The notes under the pieces were generated by a model. It had not been told where the DNA came from. It did no database searches and was given only the letters and a program-made list of their open reading frames with translations. Below, one piece after another: positions 10,346 through 21,844 of a stretch of DNA of 64,000 nucleotides. This DNA comes from Balaenoptera acutorostrata (taxonomy: Eukaryota; Chordata; Mammalia; Artiodactyla; Balaenopteridae), in assembly GCF_949987535.1 (NCBI RefSeq), contig NC_080067.1, forward strand, positions 6,448,001 through 6,512,000. The letters run 5' to 3'. Numbering within the stretch: the first letter of the stretch is position 1; every line of letters begins with the position of its first letter. The translations under genes were made by a program, and so were the position numbers.

Positions 10346-12120
10346 AAATACAAAGGTGATTCCTAGTTTTGAGATGGGGAGCTGATTTGGGGGCTCCAAA
10401 TTTAATAATCCCTTCAGTGACTTTCCAGACTTTGCAAAATGTATTGTCGTATAAAGCCCTAGCTTTGTGCACCAGATATAAATGTTTCATAAGCTTCCTA
10501 ATGGAAAAGCCACGGGTCTTCCCCAGAAGCAAGATGTTCTCTTCTAACAGTTATTTCTCAAAGAATTTATTTCAGTGGCCTCAATGGTGAATCTTAATAA
10601 TAGAGTCAACTCTCAAGGTGGGGTTCACAGGATTAAAAAAAGAAAACACCATAAAGCAAATTCTACCAGTGCTTTGGGAATTAGTTTTGATTTTTATTAA
10701 AATAGGCTTGCTTCCAGCATTCCTTTTAAGCCCAGCCTCATTTCTTTTAAATGCTGGGCCTGTGGGCCAGTGCTTATTTGCATGCTAATTACCAGCTAAA
10801 GGCATTTTATGCTGATCTAAGGTCTTCAACTAATTAATGAACCAGGGAAAGATGATCTTTCCTTGGAGGAGAATTGCTTACTTTCATCATCATTACCACT
10901 GAATTGTATTCATTCTACCCATTGCCTCACACTTCAGGCTCTTTCATGAATATATAAGTAGACAATTAAGTAGCCATGGTTAGATGCCACTGAGGATCTC
11001 ATTGCGTACATCTATACCCAGGAAACACACGAAGCACTGTAGATATGTAACTAATTCTAAATGGAGAAAAGGAAAGTCTAAAGACAGTCTTCTTGACATG
11101 CCAAGAGCTTTTTAGAAGAAACTGTATTTGGCCAAAGTTCTTAGATCTTTAGATGAGGCCCTATATAACCCCTTGCTCATAGACTGTTAACGGTGTGTTT
11201 AGAGACACCATAGACAAATAAGATGGTGATCTAGTGATAGTAAAAATAAGTAAGACAATGTCAAACACTGATTGGAGTTCTAACAAAGGGTGAAAACTGA
11301 GATGTACCTGGTGATACTTGGGCAGAGGACATAAATATTCTGTTTCCATATTACATAGGAGGGTTCCACATAATCATGAGAGTATTTTTGAAATCTATAG
11401 CAGCTGTTTCAATGACTTAGAATACACATCAATTTACACAAATTCCTTCAAGCATGGCATTATCTAATTTCAAGGACCAAAACAGCTTACCTATCCTGCT
11501 CTTTCTCCTAGGAAGTTGATCTTTGTAACTAAGGCACAGTTCCAGTTCTTTGTTTAAAGGGTTTTAGAAAATGTTATCAGCACAAATAAGCAACAGTAGT
11601 ATATATTATTTCTTCAAACCATCTATTTCTTGATGATCCTGTCTCTCTGAGGCCTCCAAGGTGTATCAGTGTTGACAATGCTCCATGACAACACTCTATC
11701 CCAGGTATTCCCTATTCCCAGGTGTCCTGTTGTCCTACTACATCCCCTTGTTCCCTAATAGAGGACAGTTGCAAAATTGCTAATGCATGTGCTAAGAAAC
11801 ATAGCTTTGTTTGTTTGTTTTCTTGGAACTAATTGATGTGATATGCTAGAACACTGTCTGCCTCTAGGAGAAGAGGACCAAAACTTCTCTATCAGTTTGG
11901 TTCAGTAATCTCAGACCAATTTAATGTTTAGACTCTGAATAACTCAGTCTCTGTTTGGGTGGTTCAGCAGATACATCTTTCTTTCAGATTTAAGTCAACC
12001 CTCTAGCAAAAGCTCCTTTCTTCCATCACCAGTGCTGCATGCAGACTGAATGAGGATGAAGAGTGCAAGGTAGTCCTGTCTCACCAAAATCTGAGGGCCT
12101 CCACGTTGCAGGGAACCCTG
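10346..12120. other. Unassigned non-coding sequence with AT-rich motif cluster
   Basis: No gene and no repeat I can name. At 10770-10870 there is a run of homeodomain and octamer-type motifs: ATTTGCAT at about 10776, GCTAATTA at about 10784 and TAATTAATGA at about 10832. It is described under findings as a candidate conserved element. Confidence 0.4.
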
Positions 12121-12726
12121 TTATTTATTTATTTTTTAATTTTATTGGAGCATATTTGATTTACAATGTTGTGTTAGTTTCAGGTGTACAGCAAAGTGAT
12201 TCAGTTATACATATACATATATTCATCCTTTTTCAGATTCTTTTCCCACTTAGGTTACTACAGAATAATGAGTTGCATTCCCTGTGCTATACAGTAGGTG
12301 CTTGTTGGTCATCACTCTATTCACAGTAATGTGTGTATGCTAAACCCAAGCTCCCAATTTATCCCTCCCCCAACACATTTCCCCTTTGATAATCATAAGT
12401 CTGTTTTTGAAATCTGTGAGTCTGTTTCTGTTTTGTAAATAAGTTCATGTATGCCATTTTTTAAAAATTAGATTCCACATATGAGTGATATCATATGATA
12501 ATTGTCTTTCTCTGTCTGACCTACTTCACTTAGTATGATAATCTCTAGGTCCATCCATGTTCCTGCAAATGCATTAGCATTAGCTCATTCTTTCTTATGG
12601 CTGAGTAATATTCCATTGTACATAAGTACCACATCTTCTTTATCCATTCAAAAATGGGCAGAAGATCAAAATAGACATTTCTCCAAAGAAGACAAACAGA
12701 TGGCCGAAAAGCACATGAAAAGATGT
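12121..12726 (-). mobile_element. Twin-primed (5'-inverted) LINE-1
   Basis: 12121-12649 is an antisense L1 3' end: poly(T) at 12121-12139, the 3' UTR, then the last ORF2 codons (EWIKKMW, MEYYSAI on the minus strand). At about 12649/12650 the orientation flips. 12650-12726 is sense ORF2 encoding [14 protein letters not shown], which lies upstream of the antisense part in L1 order. Read on the minus strand this is an inverted 5' segment followed by a sense 3' segment and poly(A). That is the classic product of twin priming. About 350 nt of L1 is missing at the inversion junction compared with the 803-4428 copy. No convincing TSD is seen. Confidence 0.85.
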
Positions 12727-12734
12727 TCCTGTTT

Positions 12735-12830
12735 GTTTTGTTTGCTGCTTTATCTCTGTCACTTAGAACAGTCATCATCACAGAGTAGGCACTCAACAAA
12801 TATTGCTGAATGAGCAGTCGAATAAATACA
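12735..12830 (+). repeat. LINE-2 3' end fragment
   Basis: The stretch has an L2-like end: 'ttagaacagtcatcat', 'agagtaggcactcaacaaat' (12782-12801), then 'attgctgaatgagc'. It directly abuts the twin-primed L1, which probably inserted into it. Confidence 0.55.
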
Positions 12831-13609
12831 CAGTGTTCTCCTTCAAAAGCTCCATTGGGGGCAAGAGTACTTGAAGTGCTCTTCACTCTGTCACAATCTA
12901 TCAAAGCCCTGGAGCAGGGATATATAGCTGATCTCATCTGAGGCCTTCCTGCTGTTACCATTTTTGTCTGCCCTCTCTCCATTCTTAGCAACTAGAAGGG
13001 GTCTTCCTCAAATTTTCTCTTCCTGCCTGGGTCACCTTTATGAAAAACTTTTTGTTACTCCACCTACCAAATATAGCTCTCCATCAGCTAAAGAAGGGAT
13101 CGTGGAATTTAGTGAATTCTCTCTTTTTCCACATCTTGTATTCTAATCTAGTGTCATGATAAACAGGTCAACATCAGATCATTCCCTCTTCTATTTTATT
13201 TTAGGAGGTAAGCCGCTAGACTCAGTCTCAGAGAAAGAAGAAGGCTGAGTCTTCTTTCTCTGGTGAGAGGAGTGAGGACAGAGTAAATGCATAGACTTGA
13301 TATTTGCAAATGGCTCTTTCTGTTTCACTAAGAGCATTTCATTTAGAAAGAACAATAAAATACAGGTCACTGTATTTTCAGTAGTAACTGACCTAGGAAA
13401 AGAAAGTAATTGGTTAAATTTGGTCAGGGACTATATTTTCACTGGTCACTTCACCTCTTTCTTGAGTACATGCCAAAGGCTACTGCAATTGATTGATTCA
13501 ATGAGAAGAGGGGTTGCTACACATGGGAATAGTGACACTGGAACACTCAACAGAGTCCACTGGTTAGAACTTTCTCTTTGCTTGCTTTGTATGCTGTTCC
13601 TGCTGTTCC
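12831..13609. other. Unassigned non-coding sequence with a hairpin
   Basis: No gene or named repeat. It contains a perfect 13-bp inverted repeat at 13229-13262. The plus-strand frame at 13297-13623 (108 codons) has no recognisable domain. Confidence 0.45.
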
Positions 13610-13655
13610 AAGGGTTCTATTAGTTATTAGTTCTAAGGGTTCTATTAGTTATTAG
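13610..13655. repeat. 25-bp tandem duplication
   Basis: AAGGGTTCTATTAGTTATTAG occurs at 13610-13630 and again at 13635-13655, with period 25. The copies are identical, so the duplication looks recent. Confidence 0.85.
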
Positions 13656-13861
13656 TATTAAGTACATGTTTTCATCATATCTTCACTGCTAAAGACAAAC
13701 CCTAAAAAAAACGTGCTGAAGGAGAATGGGAGATAAAAAATGTCATGCCAACTGTTTTGCTTTTAGCCTGCCTGCCTGTGTTACACGATGTTGCGTTGAC
13801 TAAATAAGCTATGCTCAAATATTAGCTACGATAAAGGCAGCCTTTTAGATTGGTGCCGTGG

Positions 13862-14015
13862 ATCCCACCCTTGGCTATACATCAGAATCTCCCAGGGAAT
13901 TTCTAAAAAATACTGATTCCTGGACCCTACATTTAGATATTCTGAGTTAATTTTTCTGAGTTAGGGCCTGGGCATTGATATTTATTTTCAAAATTCCCCA
14001 TGTGCCTGTAATAGG
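13862..14015 (-). repeat. hAT-Charlie-type DNA transposon remnant
   Basis: 'atcagaatctcccagggaat' (13881-13900), 'ggcctgggcattgatattta' (13964-13983) and 'ttccccatgtgcctgtaata' (13994-14013) fit non-autonomous hAT elements of the MER5/MER33/MER58 kind. The exact family is uncertain. Confidence 0.5.
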
Positions 14016-14043
14016 ACATTCTGGAGGCAGGATTTGGAACTGA

Positions 14044-14220
14044 TGGTGTAGTGAAAAGAGCACTGGATTTAGGGCAACAATGTTACCAATTGTCTGATCC
14101 TTAGCAAGCCACAGCACTCCTTGTAGTTAAGATTCCTCATTTTAAAAGTGGGGAAGAATAATACCAAGTCACAGTGTTATTTTGGAGAATACATTTGATA
14201 GTGTACCCAAAAAATCTTTG
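14044..14220 (+). repeat. MIR SINE, sense
   Basis: Sense MIR motifs appear in order: 'tggtgtagtgaaaagagcac' (14043-14062), a region matching the tRNA-like body, then 'cctcattttaaaagtgggga' (14136-14155) and 'aataataccaagtcacagtg'. Confidence 0.7.
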
Positions 14221-14320
14221 GAAATTCCAAAGTTCTATACAAATGTTAACTATACACCTAAAACTTAAATGATTACTCAAATTCTGTTAAATGCTTTGAA
14301 ATAGAAAAATGCAAAAAACA

Positions 14321-14341
14321 ATAATAATAATAATAATAATA
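14321..14341. repeat. (AAT)n microsatellite
   Basis: About seven uninterrupted AAT units directly follow an A-rich run. Confidence 0.9.
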
Positions 14342-14579
14342 GTACCCCTCTGCCAACCTCAGGATATCTTAGCAAAACTTACAGAGAATATGATTTCTGT
14401 GACCTCAGTGAAGCACCACAGTGATGGAGTTATTTTCTTTAGTACTCTATGAATTTCTCTCTGGAAACCATACTTAATAAAAATGAATTTTATTTTAAAT
14501 TTATTTTTACCTAGGTAATCCTTATTTTTAGGTCTTCTCCATAATATGGGTTTTCTCGGGTCAGAATGGAGTTTTAAAG

Positions 14580-15200
14580 TGCCAGAGAAAATCATAATTC
14601 AAAAAGGTACATGCACCCCAATGTTCATAGCAGCACTATTTACAATAGCCAGGACATGGAAGCAACGTAAATGTCCATCAACAGAGGAATGGATAAAGAA
14701 GATGTGGTACATATATACAATGGAATGTTACTCAGCCATAAAAAGGAATGAAATTGGGTCATTTGTAGAGACGTGGATGAGCCTAGAGATTGTCATACAG
14801 AGTGAAGTATGTCAGAAAGAGAAAAACAAATATCGTATATTAATGCATATATGTGGAATCTAGAAAAATGGTATAGATGATCTTATTTGCAAGGGAGAAA
14901 TAGAGACACAGACATAGAGAACAAATGTATGGCTACCAAGGGGGAAGGCGGGGTGGAATTGGGAGACTGGGATTGACACATATACACTATTGATACTATG
15001 TATAAAATAGATAACTAAAGAGAATATACTGTATAGCACAGGGAACTCAACTTAATGCACTATGGTGACCTGAGTGGGAAGGAAATCCAAAAGGGAGGGG
15101 ACATATGTATATGTATGGCTGATTAATTTTGCTGTACAGTAGAAACTAACACAACATTTTAAGGCAACTATACTCTAATAAAAATTAATTTAAAAAAAAA
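14580..15200 (+). mobile_element. 5'-truncated LINE-1 3' end
   Basis: It carries the last ORF2 codons ([18 protein letters not shown] region; stop TAG at 14861-14863). A 3' UTR and an A-rich tail at about 15180-15201 follow. The roughly 90 remaining ORF2 codons are open, which may be chance at this length. No clear TSD is seen. The wording of the 3' UTR is similar to, but distinct from, the 803-4428 element, suggesting another subfamily. Confidence 0.9.
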
Positions 15201-15204
15201 AAGT

Positions 15205-17030
15205 AATTGAAAACAATTTAAAAACTAAAGTGCTGCAGATCCTCAGAGAGAAGCGTGCAGGTGGAATGCAAAATCTATGTTTGCTATACCCATTGCTTGT
15301 TTACGAAAGTAAAGAGCAGCAGCGGCCATTTGAATATGCTACTGTTTGCAATGATAAGCTGTAGAAACATGAAGGGGGAGAGAAATTACCTTAAAGCAGG
15401 GGAGGGCCAGAAGATGGGATACAACATTTGCACAGCCTTTCAATAAAAATAACCTAAGTAGATTGCTGGAACTATTCTTGGATGGAAGGAGACATGACTG
15501 GCAAAGGAAAAAAGGTAGAACTAGCCAAGCCAGTGAAGAGCACGTTTGAATCTTGCCAAGAAGAGGTGATCTGATTCCTTAGTGAGGGCTTGACAGACAG
15601 GCTGGAAATGTGTAACCTTTTAAACACTAGTTTAGGGAACACCTGCATGTGATGGAATAATTCCTGACTACTCTCTCTCAGTAGATTTGCCTTCAAATCA
15701 AGGAGCTATGAACTAGCTCAAATTCTTACTCAAGGCCACAGAGTAATGTCGAACCCTGGGTATGTCCCACACATACCACCACAGACAGAGCCCAGAGGAC
15801 TCCTAGGAATATTTCAGTCGGAGAACCAAAACGGAAGACTTCCAGTGCTTGAGCCAAAGATGCTGTGCTTAACTCTCCATGTGGTTGAAAGACATCCCTA
15901 ACACATTTATCCTTCCCAGTGAAGTTTTGCCCTGGAGATTTGTGTTCCACTTAATCTCTGACTCAGATCAACCGTCGAGGACCAAATATCATCCTTGGTG
16001 ACCTCACGTTAGAGACATCAATTGTTACTCCAATAATCTTGTATGTTTGAAACTTGACATTGCATACTAAGGAGATGAACTCTCCTTCCCCGCCTTTTTG
16101 GAGGGGATGTCAGGCTAATTTTAGGTCCAGTAAAATATATTTATGTAAGAACAATTATGGGCACGTGATCTTGAAACTAAGTATGCAATAAATAGTCTCT
16201 TTGAATGGATCATCCAGGAAATAGAGTGTGATTTCTATTCCAGGACTTTGCTGATCTACATTGCTTTCAGCTACATATTTCAGCATCACTGACACTGAGA
16301 AATGCAGTGCATAAGCTGTAGCTCTTACATCTGCCTCATCTCACTGTCCCCTTTCGCCTTAATTCTAAGGCATGCCATACATTTCACTCCAAATGTTTCC
16401 CAGGTTCTTTTGATTATCTTATGGTCAGATGATGACCATACTTGGTGTCAGAGAAGGCATTTCAGAAACCTCAATAAATAGGCTTTCACAAGGAACGCCA
16501 ATGTTAGAAAAAGATGAAGCAAAGACGTGACTTCCCGCCAAGCTCCAGAGAGTTGAAATTCTTTCTGAAAAGATGATGAAGAGCAGGTCCTTCTGTCTCT
16601 CTCAGGGTTGTTCTAGTGCCAGCCAGATGCTCAGCGGAACCAGGTTGTTAGCATGGGCCTTGCCAGGGAACTTTAGAGAGAAACATGAGAAACAGCACAT
16701 CAAGACCTTATTCCAAAATGACGTTCTTTGGGAGAAAAAGAAAATTAGCAAAATCCTCTCAATGTTCTAATAGCGTGTGCTTTATGCACAGCCTAAATTA
16801 ATAAAATGATGGGAATAAAACCAGATTTTACTCTTTATTTTTACTCCAAGTGTTCCAGAATGTTTTTCAAAGCAATTGGTCAAACAGACCTAGGGTGCCA
16901 GCCTTCCGTTTATCTACTGACATGAGAATGGAGACAGTGTAGGTAATTAAATCTACTTATGCCGTCAAATGCAGGAAAGGCTAAAAATAAGTGATGTTTG
17001 TTCTCAACAGTTTTTTTTTTTTTGTACCTA
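15205..17030. other. Unassigned non-coding sequence
   Basis: No gene, no repeat I can name and no long open frame. Composition is mixed. Confidence 0.5.
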
Positions 17031-17032
17031 TC

Positions 17033-17180
17033 CAGGCTTGGATTTTAGTCCCAGCTCTGTCACTACCTGAACAAATGGCCCTGGCCAAGTTGTTCTACTT
17101 AATAGGGGTTAGGCTGGTTAGACTAGCTCATTAGTTTCTCTTTCCAACCCCTTCTACTCCTCTATAATACTCAGTAACTT
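17033..17180 (+). repeat. Possible MIR fragment
   Basis: 'ttagtcccagctctgtcact' (17045-17064) followed by 'ggccaagttgttctactta' resembles the MIR body. The 3' half is too diverged to be sure. Confidence 0.45.
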
Positions 17181-17274
17181 TTTTTTTTTTTTAGCTCTTT
17201 TCTTCAAGTTCACTTTCTGACAAAAACATCTGGAGCAGATTCTCAACCTGACTCAGGCTTTCCATTCTCAAGGC

Positions 17275-17455
17275 CAGTTGCTCTTGAAGTACAGTCCAGA
17301 AGTATCAGCATTGCCTGGGCACTCAGAGAAATGCAGATTCTGAGGCCCCACCCCACCTGCTGAATCAGAAACTCTTGGGGTGGAGCCCAGCAGTGCATTT
17401 TATCAAGCCCTCCCAGGTGGTTCTGATACACACTAAAGTTTGAGAACCACTACTT
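17275..17455 (-). mobile_element. MER5A-type hAT-Charlie DNA transposon
   Basis: The segment ends with the terminal-inverted-repeat sequence 'aaagtttgagaaccacta' (17435-17452). It contains 'gagaaatgcagattctgagg' (17326-17345), 'gctgaatcagaaactcttgg' (17359-17378) and 'cctcccaggtggttctgata' (17409-17428), all in the order of the non-autonomous MER5 consensus on the minus strand. It has no coding capacity. Confidence 0.8.
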
Positions 17456-17940
17456 TAGGCCACATCGTTCTGTCGTGGCCTTCATTTAGTAAAATTCTTT
17501 CAGTCAAGGTATAAAATGCTGAGAATTAATTACAGGTTTTCCCAGCTATCTCAATGTAGAGCATCCCTACGAAGGCTTTCGTAAGTTGAAATGGCATAAA
17601 GCAAAGAAGCAGTTACCTTAGGACACATCTTGCTAACGAATGCACAAAATAAATCGAGATAAAGCACAGATGCTCACAGGTACAGTTCCAAGCTATGGTG
17701 ACTTCATGCTGAGATGTTGAGTGTAGTTCCTGGGGAAGGAGCTAGGAGGTGGTGTGGCTCTCACTGCTGGGGTGGAGGGGTGGGGGCAATGTCTCTCTAA
17801 CAGCTGCTGCAAAACAAACTCTGAATGCTGTTTTTGCTTTTTGCCTTTTTCTGTAAGAGTGAAAATCCTCTTCAGATTTCTTTCGGTTAGGGAAGACAGG
17901 TCTTTCGTAAAAGCAAAGCGGTGTAAAACACATTTTGAAA
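17456..17940. other. Unassigned non-coding sequence
   Basis: Overlapping frames of about 100 codons on both strands (17693-18059) share the same bases and show no domain. I regard them as chance. Confidence 0.45.
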
Positions 17941-17944
17941 ATCG

Positions 17945-18155
17945 GGGTATGGAATCTGGAGCCAGGAGACCTTGGAATAGGACCTTGGCTTTGCCACTGA
18001 GCTTGGTCAAAGCTGTGCGACTTGACCCAAGCCTTGATGCTCCCTCTCCTCATCTGTAAAATGGTAATAAAAATAATGCCTACTTCAAGGGTCCATTGTA
18101 AGAATTACGTGATAATATTTGTACCTGAAAAATAATAAGCACTCAGTACACTGGA
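17945..18155 (+). repeat. MIR SINE, sense
   Basis: Motifs in order: 'ggaatctggagccaggagac' (17951-17970), 'ggctttgccactgagcttgg' (17986-18005), 'ctcctcatctgtaaaatggt' (18046-18065) and 'aataataagcactcagtaca' (18131-18150). These follow MIR from body to 3' end. Confidence 0.85.
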
Positions 18156-18169
18156 GTTACTTTTACCTA

Positions 18170-18640
18170 GTCCAAGCTCATACTCCTCACTGCAGCTGAA
18201 GGATAGGCCAGTAAAGCAAGAGACAAGGTGTTGGGGGCAAGGAATAGTGACTTTATTCTGGAAGCCAGCAGACCAAGAAGATGGTGGACTAGTGTCCCAA
18301 AGAACCATCTTGCCCGGGGTTTGGGTGCTAGTTTCTTTTATAGAACAAAGAGCGGGAGGTGAGAAGGGAAAGTAAAAAGGTGGTAAAGTGTTGCAAATAT
18401 TGCCTGGTTCCAGCCAGACTCTGCAGGAGATGTGTTAATTTCTTCTTTCCTGCAGTCATTCACAGGTGGGTCTGGTTAGGATGTTTCCTGTGAGCTAAAC
18501 AAAGGTATTTTAGCTCTGGGAGATGGGTCATTTTGTATACTTTAAGCTATAGGCAACATCTCTTTAGTGATTAACTTGTAGCAAAAGCAATAGAATACAA
18601 AGATTAAAGTAAAAGAAACATCCAGTACGGAATCAGGTTT
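18170..18640 (-). repeat. Possible LTR-like element, antisense
   Basis: Read on the minus strand there is an AATAAA hexamer around 18253 and a moderately GC-rich block in otherwise AT-rich DNA. The region sits between a MIR and an MLT1-type LTR. No boundaries, TSD or family can be assigned. Confidence 0.3.
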
Positions 18641-18748
18641 ATTCTTCCCTATTACATTATTACTCATGGGTTACTTAGGTATTTTGGTAGCATTAATTAT
18701 TGTTTTACCTAGAACAAGAGGAGCAATATGAAAGCTTGATATTCAATG

Positions 18749-19230
18749 AGTGTGGTAGGCAGAATAAAGACCCTTCAAAGACATCAGTGCTCTAATCACC
18801 TGAAATCCATGAATATGCTTTTTTTACATGGCAAAAAAAATGTAATTTGGGGTATAGATCTTGAGATGGAGAGATTATTCTAGATTATTCGGGTGGGCCA
18901 ATTTTAACACGTGATTGTTTCAAGATGAAGAACCTCTCCAGGTTGTGGTCAAAACAAGATATAAAGATGAAGAACAGTCAGATGCTTCATTGTGTGAAGA
19001 TGCAGGAAGGAGGCCAAGAGCCAAGGGATGTGGGTGGTATCTAGTAACTGGAAAAGGCAAGGAAATGGACTCACCCCTACAAGATCCAGAAAGAATGCAG
19101 ACCTGCTTACATCTTGATTTTAGCTCAGTGAGACCATGCCACTTCTGACTTTCAGAACTCTAATAAATTTGTGTTGTCACTAAGTTTATGATGATTTGTC
19201 AAGGCAGCAATGGAAAAGGAATACATTGGC
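18749..19230 (+). mobile_element. MLT1-type solo LTR (ERVL-MaLR)
   Basis: It follows the MLT1 LTR consensus nearly end to end. Key blocks are 'gtggtaggcagaataaagac' (18752-18771), 'gatcttgagatggagagatt' (18858-18877), 'ttctagattattcgggtggg' (18878-18897), 'tttagctcagtgagaccatg' (19119-19138) and 'aataaatttgtgttgt'. The last includes a polyadenylation signal at about 19162. These are ancient non-coding retrovirus-like LTRs. The 77-codon frame at 18915-19148 lies inside it and is spurious. Confidence 0.85.
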
Positions 19231-21844
19231 TCACTGGAATGATTTGGGGCATGTTTCCTTTAATTCACTCTGTATAAATAGCTGCCTAAATACCTTCGTG
19301 TATGACTGACCTTGTCTCCAAATCACTTCAAACTTCCACTTGGCTAACAGGTGTAACTAACTCCTACACCAAAATGCATCCAAGGCTACTCTGAGCTCCG
19401 GTCCCTCATTCTGTCCCCAACTCTTGCAAGAAAGAAGAACTAAAAAGCCTTGAACTAATGACAAGAGAAACAAAGAACTTGAATAATCCATAAAATGGAT
19501 AAGCAGCCACTGAATATTTAATTGCAGGCAAACTGTGGTTAGAGCTTCTTACCTAAAACAAAGATGTAATATATTTCAGGATACTTAAAGCTGAAAGCAA
19601 TAAGCTCTTCCTCCAAGTTCTTCTTGGAAGTCTTTGTGAAAGACACCAGTGTACATTATATTTTCTGTGTAATTTGTAGAACATAAATTTCTGCTCTCCT
19701 ACTAATTATGAGCATAATTATGATGATCACTTTTATCATAAAATGGCTTTTTATTAGGAAACTGAAGAGAAAAAAAATCAATGGCAAATTTAGATAGAAA
19801 AACTGACTTTTTCCACTATTTTTTAAAAGAAAAAATGAGAAATAATACATTAGGGCTAAATATATGTGATTCTGGTACTTATTAATTTCCTGTGATGCTG
19901 TTAAATAAACAAAGAAAGAAAAATGTTTGGGAACTATCTTTAGTTTATAGATTTCTGAGTATGATTCTCTATGAAAACAAACAAAAATCCAACCACCACA
20001 ACAAGGTTTAATATACAGACAAGTTTAAACAAATGGTTAGGAAGTTAGTGTATACTCTAATATTGGGGTTTTAGGTCCTGAGTGTAGGCTCCTGCTATGA
20101 AATCGAAGATGTGTGAAATTTAAACTTTTTTTTTTCATGTGATCACATTTTCTTTTAGTGATAAGCTCTAATGATTTAATGACTAACTTAGGCAAAAGCA
20201 AACAAATGATGAGACATCACAACCAAAGTGGGTTCTGATCATCTGTTCTATTAATTCATACACTAGTAATCATTTTTCCTATCTGTAGTATCTACATTTT
20301 TTGAGGGGTTGTTGCTTAGTTTATACTTTTTAGATCTCTATTTTGCATGGCTTACTTCTGCAAGATTGCTATACTGTCTCTAAACCATGAGCCATGGCCA
20401 GGTCACGGATGAGACACAGAATCTGCTGATACTGCCTTTCATCTTTATATTGTACTTAGACTTACTAAACGAATTTGGAATGCATATATTTGAAGCACAC
20501 AATGGATAATACCATCTGATGAGAAAATAAATCGATCATTATATTGGCATTGCCTTATCTTCATTTCCAGAAAGGCACTCTGGCCACCTGGCTTACCCTA
20601 TTGAATTCCTTGACTCACAAAACATCAAATTCCCCATCTATTACTCTATTACTTCAACTCTGAGTCCACACAGAATGTGAACTGGAAAAAAAGTAATGAG
20701 CTAAACATTCAAGCCAAAGCACTTATTATTTTTTCACTGATCATTTTTTTTTACATTTTAGAAGTCAGATTTTGAAAATGTTTACTTAACATTAATCTGA
20801 TAATTGGTTTTACCTTATAACTTGTGTCTAAATACAGTTTTGGCATGCAAGGACTTCATTGTGGAGAAAATGGAAATTTCTTGGGTAGTTTTACAGTTGA
20901 TTTAAGGAAATTTATTTTTGAGAGTGTTGTAAAAGTGACATATTTAGTTACAAATTAAACTTTATACATATTTAATTTTGAAAGCATCCTGAGGTTTACA
21001 GCAAACCCTCATCCTCTTAATCTCTTCTGGCTAATTATTTATTCAACATACAGTGGGTGGTGGCCGACATCTAAATTAAGGCAGTCAAACATATGTAGTC
21101 ATATGCTCTCAGCCAATTTGTAATATATAGGAAGGAGTTTTCCAGTTTCAAGTAAAAATGGAAAATCCAAAATATCACTCTTGGAGCAGAAGTCCCAAAG
21201 GAGACTTCACACACTGGTTTTAAGTTTCCTTATTCAGATCTGCTATTTCTCTAAAACAGTGTCCTCTAAGTATGTACAAGCTGGAGTAGACTGTTTTTCC
21301 TCACTATCCGGTGTTGCTGAAACCTCACACCTTGCTGAAAAGCATTGGTTTCAAATACACGTGAACTACTGCCTGTCAGTTACCTAACTAACTGGATAGT
21401 ACAGTTAGTGTTGATAAGCCAAAATCCAAGGATGCTTTAAGAAAAGAATTCTTTCTGTATATATGTGATTACTTTCTCCTTTGCTAATCCTTACTTTACC
21501 CTATTTTGATGTTTTCTATTTCATAGACTCTCTTAACAATATAACGAAGGGACTCTGGCTTCATGTTGCCTGGTGAAGTGTACCTGAATGAAAATATCTT
21601 CAGTTTGTTCATCAAGGATGCCAAATTTGGTTATTTTTTCTTATTGTTCATTGCTAAGTTTGTGTATGCAGAGTTATGATGAAAGGTCAAATACTACTCA
21701 TTTGCAAGAACATAGTGAATGAAATAGACTAGACCATGAAGAAATGCAAATTTTCTGGATTTCTCAGAGAAGTCAAATTCTCTTGATGTTAATCCACAGT
21801 CCAAATTCACTAGATACCTCACTCAAGTGTAAAATTGCTGGCCT
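19231..21844. other. Unassigned AT-rich non-coding sequence
   Basis: About 2.6 kb without a gene or a repeat I can name. It is AT-rich with several A/T homopolymers and no frame beyond 68 codons. Confidence 0.5.

Noticed and set aside
12545..12991. 148-codon minus-strand open frame
   Set aside because: It is a composite of L2, an inverted L1 segment and the L1 ORF2 C-terminus, so it is not a gene.
17693..18059. Overlapping frames of 101-105 codons on both strands
   Set aside because: They share the same bases, partly cover a MIR, and have no domain or supporting signal.
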